DNA of 17,383 nucleotides, from NCBI GenBank assembly GCA_044356825.1, contig JBIKVM010000045.1, positions 1 to 17,383 of the forward strand, read 5' to 3'. The notes beneath the pieces are model-generated. The model was not told the DNA's origin. It saw nothing but the letters and a program-made list of their open reading frames with translations, and searched no databases. A program made the position numbers and the translations under genes. Numbering within the stretch: the first letter of the stretch is position 1; every line of letters begins with the position of its first letter. This DNA comes from JAUREX01 sp044356825 (GTDB lineage Bacteria > Pseudomonadota > Alphaproteobacteria > Rhodobacterales > Rhodobacteraceae). Shown one piece after another: positions 8,443 to 16,055 of the stretch.

Positions 8443-9465
8443 ATGGAGGTCTTTCGCCCCGTCCCGCAGACCGATCCCGCCCGGCCGCCGGGGGCGCAGG
8501 CGCTCGCCGGAGGTTGGTGCTGGTTCGACCGGGTCGAGGTGCTCGCACGCGATGCGCCGCCCCGCATCCTGCCCCCCGAGGCGATTCCGCCCGCGGCCCT
8601 TGCCGCGCTGACGGCGCCGCCCCCGCCCTTTCCGGGGCACCGCACCGACCGGCCAGCGGTGATGGGGGTGCTGAACGCGACACCCGACAGCTTTTCGGAC
8701 GGCGGGCGGTTCATCGACCCCGAGGCGGCGCTGGCGCAGGGCCTCGCCATGGCGGCGGCGGGGGCCGACATCCTCGACATCGGCGGGGAATCGACCCGCC
8801 CCGGCGCCGCGCCCGTCCCCATCGCCGAGGAGATCGCGCGCACCGCGCCCCTGATCGCGGGCCTGCGCGCGGCGGGGGTGCGGCTCCCGATCTCGATCGA
8901 CACGCGCAAGGCGCGGGTGGCCGAGGCCGCGCTCGACGCCGGGGCCGACATGGTCAACGACGTCGCGGCGCTGGGCTTCGACCCCGATCTCGCGCCGCTC
9001 GTGGCCGCAAGGGGGGTGCATCTGTGCCTCATGCACATGCAGGGCACGCCCGAGACGATGCAGAACGACCCGCGCTATGACGATGTCGTGCTCGACGTGC
9101 GCGCGATGCTCGCGGAGCGGATCGCGGCGGCGGAGGCCGCGGGGATCGCGCGCGGGCGCATCCTGATCGACCCCGGCATCGGCTTTGGCAAGACCGCGGC
9201 GCACAACCTTGCGCTCGGTGCGCGTCTCTCGGCGCTGCACGGGCTTGGCTGCGCGGTGCTCTATGGCGCCTCGCGCAAGCGCTTCATCGGCCGGCTGGGC
9301 GGCATGGGCGCCGAGGCGCCCGCCGACCGCCGCCTCGGCGGCTCGATCGCGGTCGCCATCGCGGCGGCGGCGCAGGGCGCGCAGATCGTGCGCGTCCACG
9401 ACGTGTGGGAGACGCGCCAGGCGCTCGAGCTCTGGCGGGCGTCGGTGACGGGGGAGGGGGCATGA
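8443..9465 (+). CDS. folP: dihydropteroate synthase with N-terminal extension
   Basis: FolP joins hydroxymethyl-dihydropterin pyrophosphate and p-aminobenzoate to dihydropteroate. All family motifs are present in order: MGVLNATPDSFSDGG (74-88), LDIGGESTRPGA (111-122), SIDTRK, NDVAALG (172-178), LMHMQGTPETMQ, IDPGIGFGKTAAHN (242-255), YGASRKRFIG (274-283) and the C-terminal VHDV. The core starts near residue 71, so the 340-residue protein carries about 70 extra N-terminal residues (rich in Pro and Ala, containing GGWCWFDRVEVLARD) that are not part of the usual enzyme. A GAGG lies 9 bases before the ATG. The start is not fully certain, but the extension reads as coding and I recall similar extensions in Rhodobacterales. 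The stop overlaps the glmM start by four bases (ATGA). It follows folB, which acts two steps earlier in the pathway. Confidence 0.95.
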   Translation: MEVFRPVPQTDPARPPGAQALAGGWCWFDRVEVLARDAPPRILPPEAIPPAALAALTAPPPPFPGHRTDRPAVMGVLNATPDSFSDGGRFIDPEAALAQGLAMAAAGADILDIGGESTRPGAAPVPIAEEIARTAPLIAGLRAAGVRLPISIDTRKARVAEAALDAGADMVNDVAALGFDPDLAPLVAARGVHLCLMHMQGTPETMQNDPRYDDVVLDVRAMLAERIAAAEAAGIARGRILIDPGIGFGKTAAHNLALGARLSALHGLGCAVLYGASRKRFIGRLGGMGAEAPADRRLGGSIAVAIAAAAQGAQIVRVHDVWETRQALELWRASVTGEGA

Positions 9466-10808
9466 CGCGCAGGCTGTTCGGAACCGACGGGGTGCGCGGC
9501 ACCGCCAACACCCATCCGATGACGGCCGAGATGGCGCTGCGCCTCGGCGCCGCCGCCGGGCGCTATTTCCGCCGCGACGGCCAGAACGGCCACCGCGTCG
9601 TCATCGGCAAGGACACGCGGCTGTCGGGCTACATGCTCGAGAACGCGCTGACGGCGGGGCTGACCTCGACGGGGATGAACGTGCTCTTGCTCGGCCCCGT
9701 GCCGACGCCGGCGGTGGGCTTCCTCACCCGCTCGATGCGGGCCGACCTGGGCGTGATGATCTCTGCCAGCCACAACCCGGCCGCCGACAACGGCATCAAG
9801 TTCTTTGGCCCCGACGGCTTCAAGCTCTCGGATGCGGCCGAGGCCGAGATCGAGGGCCATGTCGCGGCCGATCCCGTCCTCGTGCCCCCGGCCGAGATCG
9901 GGCGCGCGCGTCGGATCGATGACGCCCGCGGCCGCTATGTCGAATATGCCAAGACGACGTTTTCGGGCCGCGGGCCGCTCTCGGGCCTGAAGGTCGTGGT
10001 GGATTGCGCCAATGGCGCGGCCTATCGCACCGCGCCCGAGGTGCTGTGGGAGCTTGGCGCCGAGGTCGTGCCGGTCGGCACCGCGCCCGACGGGACGAAC
10101 ATCAACCTCGGCTGCGGCTCGACCGACACGCGCGCCGCGGCCGAGGCGGTGGTCGCGCACGGGGCGGATGTGGGCATCGCGCTCGATGGCGACGCCGACC
10201 GGGTGATGATAATCGACGAAGCCGGGACGGTCGCGGACGGCGACCAGATCATGGCGATGATCGCGGCCCGCTGGGCGGCCGAGGGGCGGCTGCGGGGCGG
10301 GGCGCTGGTGGCCACCGTCATGTCGAACCTCGGGCTCGAGCGCTTTCTCGCGGCCCGCGGCGTCGGGCTCGAACGCACCGCGGTCGGCGACCGCTATGTG
10401 GTCGAGCGCATGCGCGAGGGGGGCTTCAACCTCGGCGGCGAGCAGTCGGGCCACATCGTGATGACCGATTATGTCACCACGGGCGACGGGCTGGTGGCGG
10501 CGCTGCAGGTCCTCTCGGAGATGCAGCGCAGCGGGCGGGGCGCGGCCGAGACGCTGCGCCAGTTCGCCCCCGTCCCGCAGATGCTGCGCAACCTGCGCTA
10601 TGCGCCGGGGACCGATCCGCTCGCGACCGACCCGGTGCGCGCGGCGGTAGCGGCGGCCGAGGCGCGGCTTGGTGCGGCGGGGCGGCTTCTGATCCGCCGC
10701 TCGGGCACCGAACCGCTGATCCGGGTGATGGCCGAATGCGAGGATGAGGGGGTGCTGGCCGAGGTCGTCGGCGCCGTGTCAGAGGCGATCGCGGGCGGGG
10801 CCGCCTGA
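9462..10808 (+). CDS. glmM: phosphoglucosamine mutase
   Basis: GlmM interconverts glucosamine-6-phosphate and glucosamine-1-phosphate, on the route to UDP-N-acetylglucosamine for peptidoglycan and lipopolysaccharide. The 448 residues are of standard length. The start MTRRLFGTDGVRGTAN is typical. The phosphoserine loop ISASHNP has the catalytic Ser103, the metal-binding loop is DGDADR (242-247), the sugar-binding loop is GGEQSGH (325-331), and the phosphate-binding loop is RRSGTEPLIRVM (412-423). Translation is probably coupled to folP through the ATGA overlap, with GGGAGG just upstream. The folP-glmM pair is also found in enterobacteria and other proteobacteria, so this linkage is not unusual. 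The stop overlaps the next start by one base (TGATG). Confidence 0.97.
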   Translation: MTRRLFGTDGVRGTANTHPMTAEMALRLGAAAGRYFRRDGQNGHRVVIGKDTRLSGYMLENALTAGLTSTGMNVLLLGPVPTPAVGFLTRSMRADLGVMISASHNPAADNGIKFFGPDGFKLSDAAEAEIEGHVAADPVLVPPAEIGRARRIDDARGRYVEYAKTTFSGRGPLSGLKVVVDCANGAAYRTAPEVLWELGAEVVPVGTAPDGTNINLGCGSTDTRAAAEAVVAHGADVGIALDGDADRVMIIDEAGTVADGDQIMAMIAARWAAEGRLRGGALVATVMSNLGLERFLAARGVGLERTAVGDRYVVERMREGGFNLGGEQSGHIVMTDYVTTGDGLVAALQVLSEMQRSGRGAAETLRQFAPVPQMLRNLRYAPGTDPLATDPVRAAVAAAEARLGAAGRLLIRRSGTEPLIRVMAECEDEGVLAEVVGAVSEAIAGGAA

Positions 10809-11221
10809 TGGCCGACCTCGCGCCCCTTCTGGCCCATCCGCAGCCCATTCCGGCGCATGCCTTCATGGCGATTGGCGCGCTGGTCGCGGGCGGGGCGCAG
10901 TTCCTGCTGCCCAAGGGGCGCGGGGCGCACCGCGCGCTCGGCTGGCTCTATATCGTGCTGATGGGGGCGGTGGCGGTGTCGGGCCTCTTCATCACCGAAT
11001 TGCGCTGGTTCGGCCCCTTCAGCCCGATTCACCTGCTGTCGGTCCTCGCGCTCTACACCCTCTTTCGCGCGGTCGATGCCGCCTATCGCGGCGATATCGT
11101 CACCCATTCCCGCGCGATGGGGTGGCTCTACGGCCTCGGGCTGGTGCTCACGGGGGCGTTCACGCTCATGCCTGGGCGGGCGATGCACGCGGTCCTGTTC
11201 GGGGGTGCGGGCCTCAACTAG
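10808..11221 (+). CDS. four-helix membrane protein, DUF2306-like
   Basis: The 137-residue protein has four hydrophobic segments, at about residues 14-34, 43-63, 73-92 and 103-122, and so is an inner-membrane protein. Histidines sit at the starts of the segments in similar contexts: His17 (PAHAFMAIGAL), His41 (HRALGWLYI), His75 (SPIHLLSVLALY) and His100 (THSRAMGWLY). This pattern matches the DUF2306 family; paired His residues on the membrane face suggest heme or metal binding, but that is inference. The start overlaps the glmM stop by one base, which makes it the last gene of the folB-folP-glmM run. I see no functional link to those genes beyond co-transcription. A 71-base gap follows, without a clear terminator. 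Confidence 0.85.
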   Translation: MADLAPLLAHPQPIPAHAFMAIGALVAGGAQFLLPKGRGAHRALGWLYIVLMGAVAVSGLFITELRWFGPFSPIHLLSVLALYTLFRAVDAAYRGDIVTHSRAMGWLYGLGLVLTGAFTLMPGRAMHAVLFGGAGLN

Positions 11222-11292
11222 GCGCAGCGCACGACCAAAACTTCTGCGCATGAGGGGCTGTCATGTGTCGAGGGCTGCGATAGCCTGCGCGG

Positions 11293-13710
11293 ATGCGAAT
11301 GCGCCACCCTGCCTTCAACGAGCTTGCCCGGTACCGCACTGCCGCCGGGGGCGCAAGTTTCTGGCTGCGCCATGCAAGCGGCGCCGAAATCGTGCTCGAC
11401 GATGACGCCCACGCCGCGCACGCCGCGGCGGTGACGGTGTCGTGCCCCGTTCAGGATGACAGCGGCGTGGCGCATGTCCTCGAACATCTGGTGTTTCGCG
11501 GCTCCGGGCCGCGGCCGGTCGATGATCTCTATGCCGAGCTGATGCTCGGTGGGCCTGTGACCGACCTCAACGCCACGACGCGGGCCGAGCGGACGAGCTA
11601 TCACCTGACATCAGCGAGCGCCGCGGGTCGGGACGAGGCGCTGTCGCTCATGCTCGAGGCGATCCTCTCGCCCGATCTGCGCCCCGACGCCTTCGAGGAG
11701 GAGCGCGCGATCATCATCGGGGAAATGACGGGCGAATGGGCGGAGCCCGCGCGCGTCGTGCTGGCGGGTCTGCGCGGGGCGCTCTTTCCCGAATCGCCGC
11801 ACGCCCGGGCGCATGGGGGACTGCCCGCGGCGCTTGCCGCACTGTCGCCCGCCGATGTGGCGGCATTTCACGCCCGCTTCTACCATCCGGGCGGAATGCG
11901 CATTCACCTGATCGGGCCGCCGCCCTCCGAGCCCGATCTTGATCGGCTCGATGCGATGCTGCGGGGGGCGGCGGCGCGCGCGCCCGAGGATGCACCGCGG
12001 GCGGCCACCGGCCCCGCGTTTGCTCCCCCGCTCACGATCGGGGCCGGCGCGGCGGCGCTTGGCGTTGGCTGGCGATTGCCTGCATCCGGCAGCCTGACCG
12101 CTGAGGTCCTGCGCGAGGTCATGGCCGGGCCCGAGGGACCCTTTGCCGACCGGACGCGCTGGCCGCTGGTGGCGGCGCTGGGCGGGCTTGACGGCCCCGT
12201 TCCGGATCTGCGCCTTACCTTCGCCCCGCGCAATGCGGACGCGATTGCAAAGGCGCGCGCCTCCCTCGATGACGCGGTGGAGGCTGCGCTGCCCCGGATG
12301 GTCGCGGCCTTTGCGGCGCGTGTCGGGATCCTCGCCGAAAGCGTCACCGCCGAGACCGGCCCGGACCGGCACGAGCGGATCGCCGCGCTCTGGTGCCGAG
12401 GGGGCGACCCCTCGCGCGCGCTCGACCGCGCGCAGGAAATCGCGGCCCTCCGCCTTGTGGCGCGCGACCCTGCCACGGCGGCGGGATATCTCGGCCGCCT
12501 GCTCGCGCCGGAAAATCGCGTGTGCCTCACCTTGCGCCAGACGCCTGCGGATCCGGTGCCCCCCGGCCGTGCGTCCCGCCTGACGCGCAGGGCCGCGCCT
12601 GCGGTGGCGATCGCGTGCAGCACCCCGGCACCGCCCCCGCCGCCCTTGCCGGTGCTTCGACCGATGGTTGGGACGGCGCATCTGATCGCAGAGGCGCCGG
12701 ACGGTGCGGCGCGGCGGGTGCTGGTGCTGCCGCTCGGCGGGATAGGGCTCAGCGATCTTCCGATTGCGGGAGCGCTCGGGCGGCACTGGGCGAGGGCGGC
12801 GGGCCTGGCGGTGGAGCCTGTCGTGGGGGATGGGGCGTCCTTTCTTGCCCTGCGCGGCAGCGTTCGGGCAGAGGCCGCGGACCGCCTCGATGCCCGCCTT
12901 GCGCGCATCTTCCACGGCCCTGCTCTGCCACCTGCCGGGTTGCCCACACCCCCCGCCTTGCCCATGCACCTGCGGATGGATTCGCGTCTGCGGGCAGCGG
13001 TTTGCGGGAGCGGCGCGCTCGCCCATGCGCTGGCCCGGCCGCTGCCCGAGGGCATCTCGCACGAGGCAGTCGCATCGGTCCGCTACGCCCTGCTGGGCGG
13101 GGCGCGGCTGGTGGTATCCCCCTCCTCAGCCCCCGGCTCCGTGATCACCCCTCCGCCAGCCGCCGGGCGCGCGCCCACCGCCGCGCCGCGCGCGCCTCTC
13201 CCGCTCGGGGATGAGGTCTGGACGGCCGCACCCGGTGCAGGTGCGGCGGGGCTTGGCGTGCGCCTTGGGGATGAGCCCGCGCTGCCTCTGATCGCGCATG
13301 CGCTCGAATGGCTCTGGCTGCGCGAAAGGATCCGGCGCGAGGGCGGGGCCTATGGGGTGCGCTGCCGTGCCGGGGTGGACGGAAGCCTCGTGTTCCTCTC
13401 GGCGCGCGACCCCGACCCGTCCGCCTCGCTGCGGATCTTCGCCCGCAGCCCCGACTGGCTCGCCGGCGCGTTGCGGGGCGACCTGCTCGAACGGGCCCGG
13501 CGCGGGATGCTCGAACGCCTCGCACGGCCACTCGCCCCCGAAGAGGCGCTGGTGCTTGCGCTCGCCGAGGGTGTGGCGGGGGTGACGCCGCGCGCCGATG
13601 CCTGGCGCGCGGTCACCGAGATCGACGCGACCGGCATCGACCGTATCGCCGCGCGCCTTGCCAAGGCGATGGATGGCGCGCCGCGGATCGAGGTGCGCGT
13701 CAACTCATGA
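11293..13710 (+). CDS. single-chain M16 zinc peptidase, PreP-like, candidate PqqA-processing enzyme
   Basis: This 805-residue protein has the two-half layout of M16 (inverzincin) peptidases. The first half carries the zinc motif HVLEH (His61, Glu64, His65) and, 79 residues on, IIIGEMTGE, in which Glu144 is the likely third ligand. The phrases DDSGVAHVLEHLVFRGS and LNATTRAERTSYHLTS resemble the M16C (presequence peptidase, PreP) branch more than classical PqqF. A Pro-rich linker (CSTPAPPPPPLPVL, 442-455) precedes a second half without zinc motif, which keeps the substrate-binding Arg and Tyr in RREGGAYG (Arg681, Tyr687). PreP is nearer 1000 residues, so this is a compact form. No signal peptide is present, implying the cytoplasm. 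No good ribosome binding site precedes the ATG; a second ATG lies two codons in. Convergence on the pqq genes suggests PqqA cleavage, which is inferred only from position. Confidence 0.85.
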   Translation: MRMRHPAFNELARYRTAAGGASFWLRHASGAEIVLDDDAHAAHAAAVTVSCPVQDDSGVAHVLEHLVFRGSGPRPVDDLYAELMLGGPVTDLNATTRAERTSYHLTSASAAGRDEALSLMLEAILSPDLRPDAFEEERAIIIGEMTGEWAEPARVVLAGLRGALFPESPHARAHGGLPAALAALSPADVAAFHARFYHPGGMRIHLIGPPPSEPDLDRLDAMLRGAAARAPEDAPRAATGPAFAPPLTIGAGAAALGVGWRLPASGSLTAEVLREVMAGPEGPFADRTRWPLVAALGGLDGPVPDLRLTFAPRNADAIAKARASLDDAVEAALPRMVAAFAARVGILAESVTAETGPDRHERIAALWCRGGDPSRALDRAQEIAALRLVARDPATAAGYLGRLLAPENRVCLTLRQTPADPVPPGRASRLTRRAAPAVAIACSTPAPPPPPLPVLRPMVGTAHLIAEAPDGAARRVLVLPLGGIGLSDLPIAGALGRHWARAAGLAVEPVVGDGASFLALRGSVRAEAADRLDARLARIFHGPALPPAGLPTPPALPMHLRMDSRLRAAVCGSGALAHALARPLPEGISHEAVASVRYALLGGARLVVSPSSAPGSVITPPPAAGRAPTAAPRAPLPLGDEVWTAAPGAGAAGLGVRLGDEPALPLIAHALEWLWLRERIRREGGAYGVRCRAGVDGSLVFLSARDPDPSASLRIFARSPDWLAGALRGDLLERARRGMLERLARPLAPEEALVLALAEGVAGVTPRADAWRAVTEIDATGIDRIAARLAKAMDGAPRIEVRVNS
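13705..13710. other. palindromic hexamer TCATGA holding both convergent stop codons
   Basis: TCATGA is its own reverse complement. On the plus strand its TGA (13708-13710) ends the M16 peptidase gene, and on the minus strand its TGA (13707-13705) ends the iminopeptidase gene. The two coding regions therefore overlap by six bases at their 3' ends, with no room for an intergenic terminator. Confidence 0.95.
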
Positions 13711-14613
13711 CAGGAGCCGCCCGATCGCCTCGCGCAGCGCGGCGAAGACCTCGGGGTGGTGTACGCTGTGGCCTGCGCCGGGCACGATGAGGAGCCGCGC
13801 CGCCGGCCATCCCGCCACAAGGCGCGCCGATGCCGCGGGCGGGCAGAGCAGATCCTGCAAAGGCTGGATGATCTCTGCGGGGATGTCGGCCAGATTGCCC
13901 GTGTCGCGCACAATTTGGTCGGGCGCGAGAAAGCAGTCGTGCGCGAAGTAATGCGCCTCCATGAAGGGCGTCGCTGGCAGGGGCGCACCTTCGGACGGGT
14001 CGGGCGCATCGGGGGGGGGGCGCAGCTCCGACATCGCGCGTTCGGCGCGATAGAAGGCCAGCGCCGCGGGGCGGTGCACGGCCGGATCGGGATCGAGGAT
14101 CGCCTGCCAGATCCCGCTCAGCGGGTTGTCTCCGCCCCGGGCAAAGGCATGCAGCGCGGCATGGCGGGCGGGAAAGAAGGCGCGCAGCCCCGTGTCGAAG
14201 GCCCAGCGCAGTTCGTCCTGCGTGCCGAGAAAGACCGAGCGCAACGCAAGGCCGCGCACCCGCCCGGGGTGGGCCTCGGCGTAGACAAGCCCGAGCGTCG
14301 CCCCCCACGAGCCGCCGACGACGAACCACCGCTCAAACCCGAGTGCCTCGCGCACACGTTCGAGATCGGCCACGAGATGGGCGGTCGTGTTCGCGTGCCG
14401 GACGCGCGGCGGCAGGCTCCGCCCCGCGCCGCGCTGGTCGACAAAGACGACGCGGTGGCGGTCGGGGTCGAAGAGCCCTTGCATCGCGGGCGAGGCGCCG
14501 CTGCCCGGCCCGCCGTGGAGGAAAACGACCGGAACTCCCGCAGGATTGCCCCAGACCCGCACCCAGATGCGATGCCCGTCGCCGACCTCGAGGTGGGTGC
14601 CCTCAGCGTGCAT
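13705..14613 (-). CDS. pip: prolyl iminopeptidase-like alpha/beta hydrolase at the end of the pqq operon
   Basis: The 302-residue protein is a proline iminopeptidase (peptidase family S33), which removes N-terminal proline from peptides. Visible motifs are the oxyanion-hole loop HGGPGSGASP (33-42), VDQRGAGRS (58-66), the nucleophile elbow GGSWGATLGL with Ser102, FMEAHYFAHDCF with Glu219 at the place of the family's substrate-amine Glu, Asp254 in QDLLCPP, and His282 in VPGAGHS. The Ser-Asp-His triad is therefore intact, although the usual GRYD around the Asp reads PLQD. The start overlaps the end of pqqE by 11 bases; AGAAGG lies almost against the ATG, which is closer than ideal. A run of ten C (coding strand) encodes part of Arg198 to Pro201. 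Operon position suggests a role in trimming PqqA-derived peptides, but the family also has general peptide-recycling roles. Confidence 0.9.
   Translation of the reverse strand: MHAEGTHLEVGDGHRIWVRVWGNPAGVPVVFLHGGPGSGASPAMQGLFDPDRHRVVFVDQRGAGRSLPPRVRHANTTAHLVADLERVREALGFERWFVVGGSWGATLGLVYAEAHPGRVRGLALRSVFLGTQDELRWAFDTGLRAFFPARHAALHAFARGGDNPLSGIWQAILDPDPAVHRPAALAFYRAERAMSELRPPPDAPDPSEGAPLPATPFMEAHYFAHDCFLAPDQIVRDTGNLADIPAEIIQPLQDLLCPPAASARLVAGWPAARLLIVPGAGHSVHHPEVFAALREAIGRLLS
14011..14020. repeat. ten-base G homopolymer inside the iminopeptidase gene
   Basis: Ten consecutive G on the plus strand read as CGC CCC CCC CCC on the coding strand (Arg-Pro-Pro-Pro, residues 198-201 of the iminopeptidase). 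It is the longest homopolymer seen in the window. Such tracts are prone to replication slippage and to sequencing error; a change of one base would shift the frame before the catalytic Asp and His. Confidence 0.95.
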
Positions 14614-15757
14614 CCTTCTCTGCCGTGCCGCCCGAGAAGTTGCGGTAGATGAAGCGGTCCGACTGCTCGGCCGATTCCTCGGCGGCGACACGGAAGATCT
14701 CGGCATGGCGGGGAGAGAGGGCGCACGCCGGATCGGTCGCATGCGCATCCCCCGTGAGCGCGAAGGCCTGGCAGCGGCAGCCACCAAAGTCCTCATCCTT
14801 GTGGGCGCAGCCGCGGCAGGGTTCGGGCATCCAGGCGGTGCCGCGGAAGGCGTTGAAGGCCGCCGAATTATGCCAAATGTCGGCGATCGAGCGGTCGCGC
14901 ACGCTTTCGAATTGCAGCGTCGTGATCGTCTCGGCCGCATGGCAGGGCAGCACCTTGCCCTGCGGCGAGATGTTGAAGAATTGCCGCGCCCACCCCCCCA
15001 TGCAGGCCTTCGGCCGGTCGGCGTAATAGTCGGGCAGCACATGGTCGATCTCGAGGATGCCGTGCAGCCTGATCCGCGCGGCCTCGACGATGCGCAGGCA
15101 TTCCTCGACCTGCGCCTCGGTCGGCATGAGCGCGCGCCGGTTCTTCAGCGCCCAGCCGTAGTATTGCACGTTCGCGACCTCGATCCGCCCGGCGCCGAGG
15201 GCCACGGCCATGTCGATCATCTCAGGCAGCTGGTGCAGGTTCTGGCGGTGCATCACGGCGTTGACGGTCAGCGGCAGGCCAAGCTCGCGCACCCAGCCCG
15301 CGACCTCGAGCTTGCGCGCATGCCCGTTTCGGAACCCGCCGACCCGGTCGGCGACCCCCGACTCGGCGCCCTGAAAGCTGATCTGGACGTGGTTCAGCCC
15401 CGCATCTGCGAGCGCATCCAGCCGCTTGCGGTCGAGCATCACAGCCGAGGTGATGAGGTTTGTGTAGAGACCCGCGCGGTTCGCGGCCGCGACGATCTGC
15501 TCGAGATCCTTGCGCGCCGCCGGTTCGCCGCCCGAGAGGTGGATCTGGAGCACCCCGATTTCGGCCAGCTCGTCGATGACGCGCAGCCACTCCTCGGTCG
15601 TCAGTTCGCTCGAGGAGGGGTCGAGGTTGACCGGGTTCGAGCAATAGGGGCACTGAAGCGGGCAGCGGTGCGTCAACTCGGCGAGCACCGCCAGCGGAAT
15701 CGCGTAGGTCTCGCCCGTGGCGGGGCCGATCTGCGCGGCGGGGGTCAGCTCATTCAT
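14603..15757 (-). CDS. pqqE: PqqA peptide cyclase, radical SAM/SPASM enzyme
   Basis: PqqE forms the carbon-carbon bond between the conserved Glu and Tyr side chains of PqqA while PqqD holds the peptide; it is the first committed chemical step of PQQ synthesis. The 384 residues include the radical SAM cluster motif CPLQCPYC (Cys32, Cys36, Cys39), the SAM-binding LSGGEP (74-79), and a C-terminal SPASM domain with Cys252, Cys272, Cys314, Cys317, Cys327, Cys329 and Cys345, plus Asp323 at the place of the Asp cluster ligand known from Methylorubrum extorquens PqqE. All auxiliary cluster ligands thus look intact. The ATG has GAGGTG 7 bases upstream and overlaps the pqqD end by 8 bases; the end overlaps the iminopeptidase start by 11 bases. 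Identification is firm. Confidence 0.97.
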   Translation of the reverse strand: MNELTPAAQIGPATGETYAIPLAVLAELTHRCPLQCPYCSNPVNLDPSSSELTTEEWLRVIDELAEIGVLQIHLSGGEPAARKDLEQIVAAANRAGLYTNLITSAVMLDRKRLDALADAGLNHVQISFQGAESGVADRVGGFRNGHARKLEVAGWVRELGLPLTVNAVMHRQNLHQLPEMIDMAVALGAGRIEVANVQYYGWALKNRRALMPTEAQVEECLRIVEAARIRLHGILEIDHVLPDYYADRPKACMGGWARQFFNISPQGKVLPCHAAETITTLQFESVRDRSIADIWHNSAAFNAFRGTAWMPEPCRGCAHKDEDFGGCRCQAFALTGDAHATDPACALSPRHAEIFRVAAEESAEQSDRFIYRNFSGGTAEKDAR

Positions 15758-16055
15758 GCGGTGTCACCTCGGTTGCCGTGAGGAAGTTCTTGTCCGCGAG
15801 CCCCTGGAGCAGCGCGATCACGTCGTTCAGGATCAGCTCGGGTGGTGCCGCGTAGTCGGCCGCGAGCGCATCGGCAACCTCGCGCAGCGTGCGCACGCCA
15901 TCGAGCCGCTGCAGCACCGCCACCGCGATGTCATCGGGCACGAGCACGCGTTCGGGCGCAAGCAGCACCCAGCGGCCGCGCACCTTGTCGTGGCGCAACA
16001 GAACATGGCGCGGCAGCCGGACGACACTTCGCGGCGAAAGTGCTGCCTGCGCCAT
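15750..16055 (-). CDS. pqqD: PqqA binding protein (RiPP recognition element)
   Basis: PqqD is a small peptide chaperone that binds PqqA and presents it to PqqE. The 101 residues match the usual length of about 90-100. The N-terminal strands PRHVLLRHDKVRGRWVLLAPERVLVPDDIA (split over residues 15-44) and the following LQRLDGVRTLREVADALAADY are characteristic, as is the closing helix with VIALLQGLADKNFL. The start was set at the ATG at 16055, in the sequence TGATG that ends pqqC, with GAGGGG about 6 bases upstream; the frame runs on upstream, but that part is a shadow of pqqC. PqqD is a separate protein here and not fused to PqqC or PqqE, as happens in some methylotrophs. Confidence 0.94.
   Translation of the reverse strand: MAQAALSPRSVVRLPRHVLLRHDKVRGRWVLLAPERVLVPDDIAVAVLQRLDGVRTLREVADALAADYAAPPELILNDVIALLQGLADKNFLTATEVTPHE

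Noticed and set aside
7508..10454. Several long minus-strand frames opposite folB, folP and glmM
   Set aside because: They are Arg/Pro/Ala-rich shadows of well-identified plus-strand genes, and no ribosome binding sites or family motifs support them.
11260..11292. CTGTCA and GATAGC upstream of the M16 gene as a promoter giving a nearly leaderless transcript
   Set aside because: The spacing is short (about 13-14 bases) and the -10 match is poor; the missing ribosome binding site alone is not enough evidence.
11611..13062. A 483-codon minus-strand frame opposite the M16 peptidase gene
   Set aside because: It is a shadow of the M16 gene, whose plus-strand product has ordered zinc and C-half motifs.
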